From Treponema pectinovorum (GTDB lineage: Bacteria > Spirochaetota > Spirochaetia > Treponematales > Treponemataceae), in the NCBI RefSeq assembly GCF_900497595.1, contig NZ_UFQO01000003.1, forward strand, positions 1 to 64,000: a stretch of DNA of 64,000 nt, given 5' to 3'. The position numbers were made by a program, and so were the translations under genes. Of the stretch, positions 16,855-25,611 are shown in pieces (the stretch's first letter is position 1; each line of letters starts with the position of its first letter). Under the pieces are notes generated by a model, which made no database searches, was not told where the DNA came from, and was given only the letters and a program-made list of their open reading frames with translations.

Positions 16855-18771
16855 ATGAGAAAAATTTTGAATTTTGCTTTTTTGCAAATTCTGTTCTTTT
16901 CGGTTGTGCTTTTTTCGTGTGCAAACGAAACAGATTCGTCTTCGGCTAAGCCAACTGTTACAGCGATAACGCTTACTGCCGAAACTCTTTCTTCTGCAAC
17001 AGGAACCGCAAAAATTACTGCAACTGTTACAGGCAACGAAACAGCAACAGTAACTTGGGCAATAAAATCTGGTTCAACCTATGCAACTTTAAGTTCACCT
17101 ACCAGCAATGCAAGTGCAGGTAAGGCAACTGTAAATATAACTGGCAAAAACACTACAACAACAGCTCAAACCGTTACTGTTGTAGCAAGCGTTGGAGACG
17201 TTTCTTCAAATGCGCTTAGCATAAATGTTCCTGCTGCTTCATCTACCCCACCAGTTACACAGGTTACTTCGGTTACAATTAATGGTGATGATTCTGTTAA
17301 CAAAGGTAGCAGCGTAACCCTTACTGCAACTCCAAATAAAACTCCACTGAGCAGTGTTTACACTTGGACTATAACAGAAGGCTCTTCTTTTGTAACTTTC
17401 AGCCCATCTACAACTTCAACTTTAGTTCTTACAGGAAAGGCTGCTGGAACGGTTAAAGTAAAGGCAAGTGTTGACGGCGTTTCTAGTGCGGAATTTACAT
17501 TAACTGTAAAGGACGTAACCCCCACACCACAAGAAGTAATAAAGGCAAGCGATACGCCAACTGGCTATGCGTCTGTAGGTTGGAATACAACCGCGGGCTC
17601 TGGCGGAAAAGTAGTAACCGTTACAACAAGGGCAGACCTCGTAAACTACGCATGGCAAGGCGGCTACCTTATCTATGTAAACGGAATTATCGATATGACA
17701 GAAGGCATGCTTCCAAATGTTGGAGGCGGCTCAAATGCAAGTTTGGATGCTTTTGTAAAAACAACAACTACATCTCTTAACTCGGGAGATTCTACAAAAT
17801 ACCCTGTTGTATACCAAAATTATGCAGACTACAAAGCCGCTTATGTTGCTTCATGCTCCTTAACTACAGATGATTCAAAGCGTGCATCTCCGCAATCTGC
17901 TGTAGGACACACTATGTGGGGTTTGAATACTGCTTACGGTAATACCATAAAACTAAACATCGCTTCTAACACAACTATTATTGGTCTTGGTTCTAACAGT
18001 GGAATTAAAGGTGGAACTATAAGCATTGCAGGCGTTAGCGATGTTGCTATACGAAACCTCGATATAAGCGATGCTTACGACCCGTTCCCTCACCACGAAA
18101 AAAATGACGGATACAATGCACAGTGGGACGGCATTACAATACAAGGTAGTACATCTAACATCTGGATTGACCATTGCACCTTTCGCGATACTCTTGAGCT
18201 TTCTCATGTGATGACTGGTGGCACAAGCGACGAAAAATACCAGACTTATGACGGAACCTGCGATATAAAAGGCAGTGGAGAAAACATTACAGTTTCTTAT
18301 TGCAAATTCTACAACCACGACAAGACAATGTTGATTGGCTCTAGCGATTCGGAAAGTAGCAACTCTGTAAGAAAAATAACCTTGCACCATAACTACTTTT
18401 TAAATTGCGGACAGCGCTTACCAATGGTACGCAACACTACAATCCACATCTATAACAATTATTACGATATGGATTCTGCAAAGTATTATGCAAGCCAGTA
18501 TGCTGTTGGTGTTAGAAAAAATAGCATAATCTATGCGGAAAATAACTATTTTGGCAGCGGAATAAAATACAGTTTTAAAGACAGCTACGGTCAGTTGTAT
18601 TCAAGTGGAAATATTGACAACGCTTCTAGCGGACATACTTCTACTGTTACAGGAAGTAACTTGTTCTCTAGTGCTATTAATGCTTATTCTTACACTGCAC
18701 AAACTGCACAACAAGCAAAAGATTATGTAGAAGTTAAATCTGGCTCTGGTAAATGCACTGTTGAGCAGTAA
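16855..18771 (+). CDS. Lipid-anchored pectate lyase (PL1) with two bacterial Ig-like domains
   Basis: Cuts polygalacturonate by beta-elimination outside the cell. The signal ends in a lipobox (VLFSC, Cys22), so the 638-residue enzyme is membrane anchored. Two Thr/Ser-rich Ig-like (Big-type) domains cover about residues 35-220 (first SATGTAKITATVTG, second NKGSSVTLTATPN). The PL1 parallel beta-helix follows from about 240. It shows IWIDHCTFRD with conserved Asp/His, ISDAYDPFPHH near the substrate loop, and LPMVRNTTIHIYNNYY, containing the likely catalytic Arg region. First enzyme of the pectin set in this window. GAGG before the start; a terminator follows at 18797. Confidence 0.92.
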   Translation: MRKILNFAFLQILFFSVVLFSCANETDSSSAKPTVTAITLTAETLSSATGTAKITATVTGNETATVTWAIKSGSTYATLSSPTSNASAGKATVNITGKNTTTTAQTVTVVASVGDVSSNALSINVPAASSTPPVTQVTSVTINGDDSVNKGSSVTLTATPNKTPLSSVYTWTITEGSSFVTFSPSTTSTLVLTGKAAGTVKVKASVDGVSSAEFTLTVKDVTPTPQEVIKASDTPTGYASVGWNTTAGSGGKVVTVTTRADLVNYAWQGGYLIYVNGIIDMTEGMLPNVGGGSNASLDAFVKTTTTSLNSGDSTKYPVVYQNYADYKAAYVASCSLTTDDSKRASPQSAVGHTMWGLNTAYGNTIKLNIASNTTIIGLGSNSGIKGGTISIAGVSDVAIRNLDISDAYDPFPHHEKNDGYNAQWDGITIQGSTSNIWIDHCTFRDTLELSHVMTGGTSDEKYQTYDGTCDIKGSGENITVSYCKFYNHDKTMLIGSSDSESSNSVRKITLHHNYFLNCGQRLPMVRNTTIHIYNNYYDMDSAKYYASQYAVGVRKNSIIYAENNYFGSGIKYSFKDSYGQLYSSGNIDNASSGHTSTVTGSNLFSSAINAYSYTAQTAQQAKDYVEVKSGSGKCTVEQ

Positions 18772-18796
18772 TTTTTTAATGTAAAAATTTGTTGAG

Positions 18797-18836
18797 TCCC
18801 GTCAAAAATCGTTTTGGTTTTGGCGGGATTTTTTTT
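18797..18836 (+). terminator. Rho-independent terminator after pectate lyase
   Basis: TCCCGTCAAAA ... TTTTGGCGGGA stem with one G-U pair, then eight T. Confidence 0.85.
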
Positions 18837-18926
18837 GATTTTGGCGATATTTTTATTGCAAAGATAATTGTTATTTTGAGCAAGTCTTTTTTGTGAAAAG
18901 AATGATTGGGAAATTTGTTAGTCGAG

Positions 18927-19049
18927 AAAAGTTTATGTTCTTGGTTGCGAAAAAACTTACGCCGTATCGTAGCGGCGCAAAGCGTCTGGCACTTGTGCCA
19001 GATGTAGCGTAAGCGGAACCGCGCAGAGACGGTCGAGAACATAAAACTT
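18927..19049. repeat. Intergenic palindromic element with variable inner hairpin (copy 1)
   Basis: Outer inverted arms AAGTTTATGTTCT and AGAACATAAAACTT enclose a GC-rich core. The core AGCG-[TCTGGCAC-TT-GTGCCAGA]-TGTAGCG is shared with 30671-30697, where the inner stem is TCTGGC with a TTT loop. Confidence 0.75.
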
Positions 19050-19148
19050 CGTCCTATAAAAAATCTGAATAAGATTGATGGATTTTGCGTTTGGTGTGGT
19101 GTTTTTTTTCGATTTGTGAAAATTTAAAAATTGTGCATAATGTTCGGC

Positions 19149-20138
19149 ATGGAAAAAATTCATTTTTTTAAGAGTGCGTTGTTTGTCCTTTGCTGTTTGA
19201 TTCTGATTGTTTTTGTGTACAACATTTGCATTTATTTTTTTGTTTTTAGAGCAAATTTTTCGCGCAAAGACGACGCTTTTGATGAAAAGATGGAAATTGC
19301 ATTTTTTGGCGGAAAGAAAAACTATCAGGAGCATTTAAAAAGTGTTGAGTTTCTTGAAAGTTTAAATCTTCCTTTGCTCGAAATAAAATCCAAAGACAAT
19401 TTGACTCTTAGGGCTTTGCTTTGGGAAGCTCAGGAGAATTGTCGTGGCACTGTTATTTTGATGCACGGCTTTCATTCCGGGCCGACCAGCGAATTTGCTG
19501 TTATTGCGCAGATGTTTCATAAGATGGATTTTAACGTTTTGCTGCCTTACCAAAGAGCACATGGAATTAGCGAAGGCAAATGGATAACTTTTGGAATTAA
19601 AGAAAGGTTTGACTGCCTGCAATGGATTGAAAAGGTGAACAGCATTTATGGAAAATCGTTGCCAGTTTTTCTGGGAGGAATAAGCATGGGAAGTTCTACT
19701 GTAACTATGGCTTGCGGTTTTGATTTGCCAGAAAATGTTCGCGGTTGCATTGCGGATTGCGGTTTTACTTCGCCATACGAAATTGTTTATTGGACTATGA
19801 CAAAAAAACGAAAAATTCCACGCACTATTGCACGGCTTCTTGTCTTTAGTGCGAATGTTCAGGCAAAGATTTTTGCGGATTTTGATTTTAATGAATATTC
19901 AACTTATGCGGCGTTAAAAAAGACGGACATTCCTTTTTTGTTTATAACAGGAACTGACGACCACACTGTTCCGCACGAAATGTCGCTTTCTAATTTTTTA
20001 ATTTTAAAACAAAAAAATCCTGAAATTGCACGCCTTGCACTTTTTGAAGGTGCACACCATGCAGTTTCGTATTTAAGCGATGAAAGACGCTACGAAAGTG
20101 AAATTCTAAATTTTGTGAATAAATACGACTGGCAATAA
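19149..20138 (+). CDS. Alpha/beta hydrolase, membrane-anchored
   Basis: A 329-residue serine hydrolase with an N-terminal signal anchor (FVLCCLILIVFVYNICIYFFVF). The core has oxyanion block VILMHGFHSG, nucleophile elbow GGISMGSS (Ser), a late Asp in TGTDDHTVPH and a His in EGAHHAVSYL, so the triad is complete. It resembles the YqkD/BAAT-like group. Lying between pectate lyase and pectin esterase, it could remove acetyl or other esters from pectin, but that is inference. TTGTGA-N16-CATAAT ends 7 nt before the ATG at 19149; in-frame TTG (19131) and ATG (19140) alternatives exist. Confidence 0.8.
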   Translation: MEKIHFFKSALFVLCCLILIVFVYNICIYFFVFRANFSRKDDAFDEKMEIAFFGGKKNYQEHLKSVEFLESLNLPLLEIKSKDNLTLRALLWEAQENCRGTVILMHGFHSGPTSEFAVIAQMFHKMDFNVLLPYQRAHGISEGKWITFGIKERFDCLQWIEKVNSIYGKSLPVFLGGISMGSSTVTMACGFDLPENVRGCIADCGFTSPYEIVYWTMTKKRKIPRTIARLLVFSANVQAKIFADFDFNEYSTYAALKKTDIPFLFITGTDDHTVPHEMSLSNFLILKQKNPEIARLALFEGAHHAVSYLSDERRYESEILNFVNKYDWQ

Positions 20139-20198
20139 AACGAGTTTGCATTCCAAACCGCACTGCCACTAACGCGAAGTTTTAACAGGAGAGTAAAA

Positions 20199-21182
20199 AT
20201 GGTTGAATTAAAAATAAGTCCTTCTAACGCTGGTGTTATAACGCACACTTTTAAAAAGATAAGCGAAATGGTGGCGTCGGGTTCTATAGACTGCGACACT
20301 CCGGTTCACCTTGTTCTTGCGCCTGGAATTTATCCTGGTGTTATTGCATATAATCTTTCCAATCCGTTGATTATGGAAGGAGCGTCTGGCTCTTTGCCAC
20401 AGGATGTTGTTATAAGTGCAGAAAATTGCGAAGCGTTTCATAAAGATACGGAAAATCGTGCGGTTTTTGTGATTGGAATGGCTGCAACAGAAGTTACATT
20501 GCGGGGCTTTACGATTGAAAATACTCATATAAAAACCTGCGATGATGTTGCGCTTGGAAATCAGGCAGAAGCGTTGTGCTTTCATAATCAAAGCGGAAGT
20601 CTTCTTTGCCAGAATATGCGTTTTATAAGCAGGCAGGACACGATTCACGTAAAAGGTTTTAGCCGTTTTGAAAATTGCTATGTTACAGGTGATGTGGATT
20701 ATATTTGGGGCTATTGCGACACTTCTGTTTGGGTTAATTGCAACTTGCATACAAGGCAGGATAACAGAGGTGATGAGCGACCGGCGTTTGTTTTGCAGAG
20801 CAGGGCGTTAAATTCAAAACCGGGATTTGTCTTTGTTGACTGCAATTTTACAGCGGATAAGAGGAGTGAAGTCGGTAAAATCTGGATTGCTCGAACAGAA
20901 GGAACTGGAAAGCCTGATAGCGTTGACCGTTGGGATAGCATTGCGTTAATAGATTGCACAATCGACGAAAATTATGAAGCAGAACTTTGGACAGACGAAG
21001 AGGGTTCTAGGGCGGTTTTTCCAGAAAAGGGCTGTATGGATTTTGGCTGGCGAGAATGGGGAACTTTAAGAATCGATTCCAAAGGCAACAAAATGCTTGA
21101 TGACACTAGTCTTAGAAATACGCATGTCTACATAATGACAAAAAACGAGGCGGAAGAATTAAAAGCGAAAGTTTTGGTATAA
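20199..21182 (+). CDS. Pectin methylesterase (CE8), no signal peptide
   Basis: Removes methyl groups from pectin chains. The 327-residue right-handed beta-helix has the CE8 signatures RQDTIHV (Gln146, Asp147), GDVDYIWG (Asp167, nucleophile region) and WIARTEG (Arg232), so the active site is complete. The N-terminus (VELKISPSNAGVITHTFKKI) has no export signal and the GGAG-linked ATG leaves little room for one, so it is predicted to be cytoplasmic and to act on short imported oligomers. It follows the alpha/beta hydrolase by 60 bp. Confidence 0.9.
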   Translation: MVELKISPSNAGVITHTFKKISEMVASGSIDCDTPVHLVLAPGIYPGVIAYNLSNPLIMEGASGSLPQDVVISAENCEAFHKDTENRAVFVIGMAATEVTLRGFTIENTHIKTCDDVALGNQAEALCFHNQSGSLLCQNMRFISRQDTIHVKGFSRFENCYVTGDVDYIWGYCDTSVWVNCNLHTRQDNRGDERPAFVLQSRALNSKPGFVFVDCNFTADKRSEVGKIWIARTEGTGKPDSVDRWDSIALIDCTIDENYEAELWTDEEGSRAVFPEKGCMDFGWREWGTLRIDSKGNKMLDDTSLRNTHVYIMTKNEAEELKAKVLV

Positions 21183-21187
21183 ACAAA

Positions 21188-22252
21188 TTATTGTAGCCAC
21201 GGCATTTTTTGGCTTTTTTCTGTCTGACAACTGGAGCAGGCTTTTAAAAGCAGAATCGCCATATACGAATCTTGGAGTGCAAATTCAAGCGGATATAAAG
21301 GTGCTTTGTTTAAAACAGAATATTCGGCTGCACTTAACATCTGTGTTGCTATTGCAATTTCGTCTTGCGTTAGTGGAGTTTTGCAATAGCCTGAAAATTG
21401 CGATTTGTATAAAGTTTCGTCTTTAAATTTTATTTCATCGTTTAATTCGACAAGGTTTTCGCAGTGAGAGATGTTTTTTTCGTCCAGATAATTTACGGTG
21501 TCGTTTGTTATTTCGCCACGGCTACCTTGAATTTTAAAAAGATTTTTTCTTATTGGCGAGCGGTACTGTTCAGAATCAAAATCGTACAGAGCGACTTTGT
21601 TGCCAGAAAATTCAAAAAGGGCGAGCGTCCTTTTTTTGTCGCAAATTTTGCCGTCTGTAAATTTTTCGTAACGGGTGAATGTTTGTGCTGTTGGAAAAGA
21701 ATATATTTTTCCTGATACCGAAAAATCTTTTGATTGGGTGTTTAGAATTGCCTTTATTAAACTTGCACCATGGTATTCGTGTGCGAAAGAAAGATATACA
21801 TAGTTTATTACGCCTAGTATACATTCGTTTTTTGTGTTGGATTTTAAAAGATTTAGGATAGCCTGCCAGTGTGGATAAAAGATGTATTGCTCTGCGACTA
21901 AAATTTTTTTTCCTTTTTTATGTTTAATCCAAAGTTCCTGGAGAGTTTGTTCATCTTGTGCGGCAGGAGTTTCCATTAGGACTGTAAAACCGAAATTTGC
22001 CCACTGTTGCGCAACTTTTGCTCCGTCTGCTTTGTTGACAGCGACTACTACAAAATCGGGTTTTAAGTTTTTACATTCTTCTATAGAGGTCGAAGTTTTT
22101 ATGTTGTATTCATATGCGAGTTTTTGAGCTTTTTCGTTTGTTCGGCAGAGTAGAGCCTTTAATTCAAAAAATTGGGGCAGAGCCTTTGCAATGCGCACAT
22201 AAAAAAGCGAACGCCACCCTGAACCCACTATTATAAAAGAATATTTTTGCAT
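21188..22252 (-). CDS. Gfo/Idh/MocA-like NAD(P)-binding oxidoreductase
   Basis: A 354-residue protein with an N-terminal Rossmann fold (FIIVGSGWRSLFYVRIAKAL) and the family pattern VVVAVNKADGAKVAQQW ... VLMETPAAQ, where many members have EKP. The C-terminal half is the alpha/beta dimer domain. Its convergent position next to pectin esterase and before polygalacturonase suggests a role with uronate-type sugars; substrate unknown. A TGT-TAAAAT box (22260-22265, minus strand) ends 7 nt before the ATG and no ribosome site is seen. Confidence 0.75.
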   Translation of the reverse strand: MQKYSFIIVGSGWRSLFYVRIAKALPQFFELKALLCRTNEKAQKLAYEYNIKTSTSIEECKNLKPDFVVVAVNKADGAKVAQQWANFGFTVLMETPAAQDEQTLQELWIKHKKGKKILVAEQYIFYPHWQAILNLLKSNTKNECILGVINYVYLSFAHEYHGASLIKAILNTQSKDFSVSGKIYSFPTAQTFTRYEKFTDGKICDKKRTLALFEFSGNKVALYDFDSEQYRSPIRKNLFKIQGSRGEITNDTVNYLDEKNISHCENLVELNDEIKFKDETLYKSQFSGYCKTPLTQDEIAIATQMLSAAEYSVLNKAPLYPLEFALQDSYMAILLLKACSSCQTEKSQKMPWLQ

Positions 22253-22549
22253 GAAAATTATTTTAACATATTTTTTTATGGCTTAGGGATCGTAACACCG
22301 GCTTTGCCGTCCTGTAGCGTTTTACTTTTTTTCTGTGCTCCAAAGCGCAAGGATGAGCCGCGCAAGACGGCGAAGTGTGCAGAGCCCGGCAAGCGTTTCG
22401 CTTGCAAGCCCCATAATACCGTCTTTGTTCAAAATCAATGCTTTTTAATTTCTTTTCTATCTCCACATAAATCTATAAATTGGATATAATTCACAAAAAA
22501 TTTCGGAAACGGCGGTGCTGCTAGTTTTCTTGAGGGTTTTGAGGTAGAT
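22253..22549. repeat. Intergenic mosaic repeat between divergent genes
   Basis: GC-rich block at about 22286-22425. 22349-22389 repeats 7791-7830. It is followed by hairpin GCAAGCG-TTT-CGCTTGC (22389-22405). The rest is AT-rich leader for the GH28 gene. Confidence 0.7.
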
Positions 22550-23902
22550 ATGAAAGAATTGAATTTTAAAAATTTCGGCGGAAAAAATGACGGCTCTTTT
22601 GACAACACTGCTTTGTTTAAGGCTGCTTTTGACGAAATTGCAAAAGATGGCGGCGGAAAATTGCTTGTTGAAAGCGGCAAATGGGTTACAGGTCCAATAG
22701 ATATTCCGTCTAATACAACTCTTGAGCTTGCGGAAGGTGCTGAACTCAGTTTTTTGACTGACCCTAATCTTTATCCTCCTGCATTTACTCGTTGGGAAGG
22801 TGTTGAATGTTACGCAATGCACGCTCTTGTTCGCTCCAGCGATACCAAAAATGTAAAAATAACTGGAAAAGGAACTCTTAACGGTAACGGAAAATCCTGG
22901 TGGGATTTGGCTCATGCTAAGCGCAATACTCAAAATTCGCCTGTTGAAAGTTATGAACTTGCACTTGCAAAATTGAATCCCGGATACGAAAATCAGCCCG
23001 GTGGCGGTGGCGGAAGACAAAGTCAATTTTTGCGTCCTTGTCTCGTTGAATTTATAAACTGCGAAAACGTAACCGTTGAAGGCATCAAAATCATCGATTC
23101 GCCTTTCTGGACTGTTCATCCGCTTTATGTAAAAAATCTTACTCTGAATAAACTTCATATTGAAAATCCTTATGAAGCGCCTAACACGGACGGCATTGAT
23201 GTTGATTCGTGCACAGATGTAAAGATTACGGATTGCTTTGTTTCTGTTGGCGATGACGGAATCTGTATAAAATCTGGTTCCGGTCCTGACGGAATTCGCA
23301 TAAATCGTCCTACAGTTGGCGTTGAAATTAAAGGCTGCACTGTTCGAAATGCGCACGGAGGAATCGTAATTGGTTCAGAAACTGCTGCTGGTATGAGTGG
23401 AATTCACGCAAGCGATTGCGATCTTTCTGGAACTGACCGCGGAATTAGAATCAAAAGTAGAAGAGGTCGTGGTGGCGACATTAACGATATTGAATTACGA
23501 AACCTTGTTATGAACGACACTCTCTGTCCTATTGCAATGAATATGTACTACAAGTGCGGAATTACCGATGTTAATGCTCCTGAGTTTTCTTTGGAAAAGC
23601 AGGAAATAACTAGCGAAACTCCGCGAATTCACAATGTAAAAATTGTCGGCTGCAAAGGCACTGGTTGCAAAGCGAGCGCTGGTTTTATAGTCGGCTTACC
23701 TGAACGCCCTATCGAAAATCTTGAAATTCGCGATTGCCACTTTGTAACTGACGAAACTTCTGATTGCTCTCCAATGGATAGCGATATGTTCTACGGACTT
23801 CCTAGTGTGGATGTTAAGAGTTTTAGAGTTAGAAACGCACCCGGTGCTGTATTTGAAAACGTAACAATTGAAGGACCAAAAGAAACTTTCATTTACTTTT
23901 AA
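22550..23902 (+). CDS. Polygalacturonase-type glycoside hydrolase family 28, cytoplasmic
   Basis: Hydrolyses galacturonan oligomers. The 450-residue beta-helix has all GH28 signatures: NTDGID (Asp214 and Asp217), GDDGICIKSG (Asp235, Asp236), AHGGIVIG (His269) and RIKS (Arg300, Lys302). It begins directly with the GH28 fold (KNFGGKNDGSFDNTALFKAAF) and has no signal peptide, as in exo-acting intracellular members. GAGGTAG precedes the ATG. It heads a run of six same-strand genes to 29727 with short gaps or overlaps. Confidence 0.92.
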   Translation: MKELNFKNFGGKNDGSFDNTALFKAAFDEIAKDGGGKLLVESGKWVTGPIDIPSNTTLELAEGAELSFLTDPNLYPPAFTRWEGVECYAMHALVRSSDTKNVKITGKGTLNGNGKSWWDLAHAKRNTQNSPVESYELALAKLNPGYENQPGGGGGRQSQFLRPCLVEFINCENVTVEGIKIIDSPFWTVHPLYVKNLTLNKLHIENPYEAPNTDGIDVDSCTDVKITDCFVSVGDDGICIKSGSGPDGIRINRPTVGVEIKGCTVRNAHGGIVIGSETAAGMSGIHASDCDLSGTDRGIRIKSRRGRGGDINDIELRNLVMNDTLCPIAMNMYYKCGITDVNAPEFSLEKQEITSETPRIHNVKIVGCKGTGCKASAGFIVGLPERPIENLEIRDCHFVTDETSDCSPMDSDMFYGLPSVDVKSFRVRNAPGAVFENVTIEGPKETFIYF

Positions 23903-23921
23903 ATTAAAAGAAGGATTTTGT

Positions 23922-24731
23922 ATGACTTTGACAAAAAAGTTGATTTTGTTTTTGCTTGCTCCGCTGTTTTTTTTTAGTTCAGCTTTTTGTCAAAGCGATT
24001 TTAAACTTTCTTTTTCTAAAGATGCATTTTTGCTGGGAACTGGAATTGCTCTTTCTGGCGGCGATTTGATTTTGGATAATCTTTTAAAAATAAATCGTCA
24101 GGAATATGACCCTTCTAAAGTCTACAATCGCGACGACGTTAACGCTTTTGACAGGCTTTTTATGAGGGAATATTCGCATTCTTTAGACAAGTATGTGAGC
24201 AACGCCTTTTTATTTTCTACAGTTGCAACTCCTCTTGTTCTTTTTCCTAAAACCGAAAAAGAAGAATGGAAGACGATAACTTTTATGTATGCAGAAACAC
24301 TTTTAATTGCAAATGGTCTTAAAGAACTTACAAAACTTGCAGTAAACAGAGCAAGACCTTTTATGTATTTTGAACCTTCAACCTATCCAAAGGATGATAT
24401 AGAAGACGGCGACTGGGCAAATTCTTTTTTGTCTGGGCATACCACTATGGCCTTTGCAGGAGCAACTTTTACAAGTTACGTTTTTTATAAATATTTTCCA
24501 GAAAGCCAATATAAATATGCTGTTGTTGCTTCGTCTTATGCATTGGCGAGTGCAACAGGTCTTTTCAGAATACTTGCAGGAAAGCATTTTATTACAGATG
24601 TTTTGGCAGGAGCGGTTTTAGGTTCTGCGGTTGGGTATCTTGTCCCATGGCTACATTCTTCCGAATTTAATGATGACAAAGTGGGGTTTGGAGTTTTGCC
24701 ATCTGGCTTTGTCCTTAAATTTTCTTTGTGA
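23922..24731 (+). CDS. PAP2-family phosphatase with signal peptide
   Basis: A 269-residue membrane or periplasmic phosphatase. The N-terminus is a signal (KKLILFLLAPLFFFSSAFC). PAP2 motifs are present: KLAVNRARPF (K-x6-RP form), FLSGHTTMAF (usual PSGH reads LSGH) and FRILAGKHFITDVLAG (R-x5-H-x3-D form). Expected substrates are undecaprenyl pyrophosphate or lipid phosphates. The start at 23922, after AAGGA, is chosen over an upstream in-frame ATG inside the GH28 gene. Its stop overlaps a GTG start of the next gene. Confidence 0.82.
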   Translation: MTLTKKLILFLLAPLFFFSSAFCQSDFKLSFSKDAFLLGTGIALSGGDLILDNLLKINRQEYDPSKVYNRDDVNAFDRLFMREYSHSLDKYVSNAFLFSTVATPLVLFPKTEKEEWKTITFMYAETLLIANGLKELTKLAVNRARPFMYFEPSTYPKDDIEDGDWANSFLSGHTTMAFAGATFTSYVFYKYFPESQYKYAVVASSYALASATGLFRILAGKHFITDVLAGAVLGSAVGYLVPWLHSSEFNDDKVGFGVLPSGFVLKFSL

Positions 24732-25609
24732 TAATTGATTTAACGATAAAAAAGATGAATTCAATCTTTAAAAAATGTACACATCCTGTAGTAGATTTTT
24801 TGTGGTTTTTTGGGGTTATAAGTTTTTCGATTTTTATTCGTCATCCTTTTTATTCAATTCTGTCTTTATTTTGTGCCGTAACATTTAATCTTGTTTTAAA
24901 AAATTTTAAAGCTTTAAAAGTTCTTCCTTTTTTAATTATTATGTTTATCTTTCTTTCTGCATTGAATCCGCTGGTAAGCCATTGGGGCGAAACTGTTTTA
25001 TTCACTATTTTTGGTAAACCTTTTACAAAGGAAGCATTTTTTTATGGGCTCAATATGGGACTCACTTTTGCACTTATGATTGAATGGTTTATCTGTTTTG
25101 GAACTGTTATGACGAGCGAAAAAATTACCGCTTTGTTTTCCGCATCTTTTCCGAAATTGGCTTTGATGATTGTCATGATTTTGCGCTTGATTCCTTTTTG
25201 TTTAAGGAGAACTCAAGAGATTTTGCAATCGCGAAAGGGCTTAAACGGCAGCAATCTTCCTTTTAAAGAGAGTTTTTTTGTATTGAATGCGGTTATGAGT
25301 TCAATTCTGGAAGACGGAATTATGACGGCTTTAACGATGGAAAAACGCGGCTATGGAAGTGCAAAACGTACCCACTTTATAAATTACAGATGGCGAAAAT
25401 TTGACATTTTTAAACTCGCGATTTTTTTTATTTTGGCGATTTTTATAATTTGCGGAATAAAATATGGATTTTGTGCGGTGAATTTTTATCCTACGGTTTC
25501 GGCATCAAATATTTTTGCAACGAGCGAGTCAGCAATAAGTTTTTTTTGTTTTGTAGTTTTTATTTTTTTTCCTATTTTTGAGCGGATTTTTGATGAATTA
25601 AGGAGATGA
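24728..25609 (+). CDS. ecfT: ECF transporter T component (EcfT/CbiQ-like)
   Basis: The membrane scaffold that couples the ATPases to a substrate-binding S subunit in vitamin uptake. At 293 aa it has about five or six hydrophobic segments and the cytoplasmic coupling helices with the EcfT pattern (ILRLIPFCLRRTQEILQSRKGL and LTMEKRGYG, the latter like the A-R-G/MEARGY motif). GTG at 24728 overlaps the previous stop (GTGA); an ATG at 24755 is the alternative. The ATPase gene follows within 3 bp. Confidence 0.82.
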   Translation: MIIDLTIKKMNSIFKKCTHPVVDFLWFFGVISFSIFIRHPFYSILSLFCAVTFNLVLKNFKALKVLPFLIIMFIFLSALNPLVSHWGETVLFTIFGKPFTKEAFFYGLNMGLTFALMIEWFICFGTVMTSEKITALFSASFPKLALMIVMILRLIPFCLRRTQEILQSRKGLNGSNLPFKESFFVLNAVMSSILEDGIMTALTMEKRGYGSAKRTHFINYRWRKFDIFKLAIFFILAIFIICGIKYGFCAVNFYPTVSASNIFATSESAISFFCFVVFIFFPIFERIFDELRR

Positions 25610-25611
25610 GA

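Noticed and set aside
22406-22549. Cobalamin riboswitch ahead of the ECF-TonB operon
   Set aside because: No B12-box-like sequence and too little structured leader before 22550; gaps inside the operon are too short.
22457-23356. 299-codon open frame on the minus strand across the GH28 gene
   Set aside because: Antisense to a gene with a complete GH28 active site. Its translation is low-complexity, and Cys/Arg/Phe-rich without domains.
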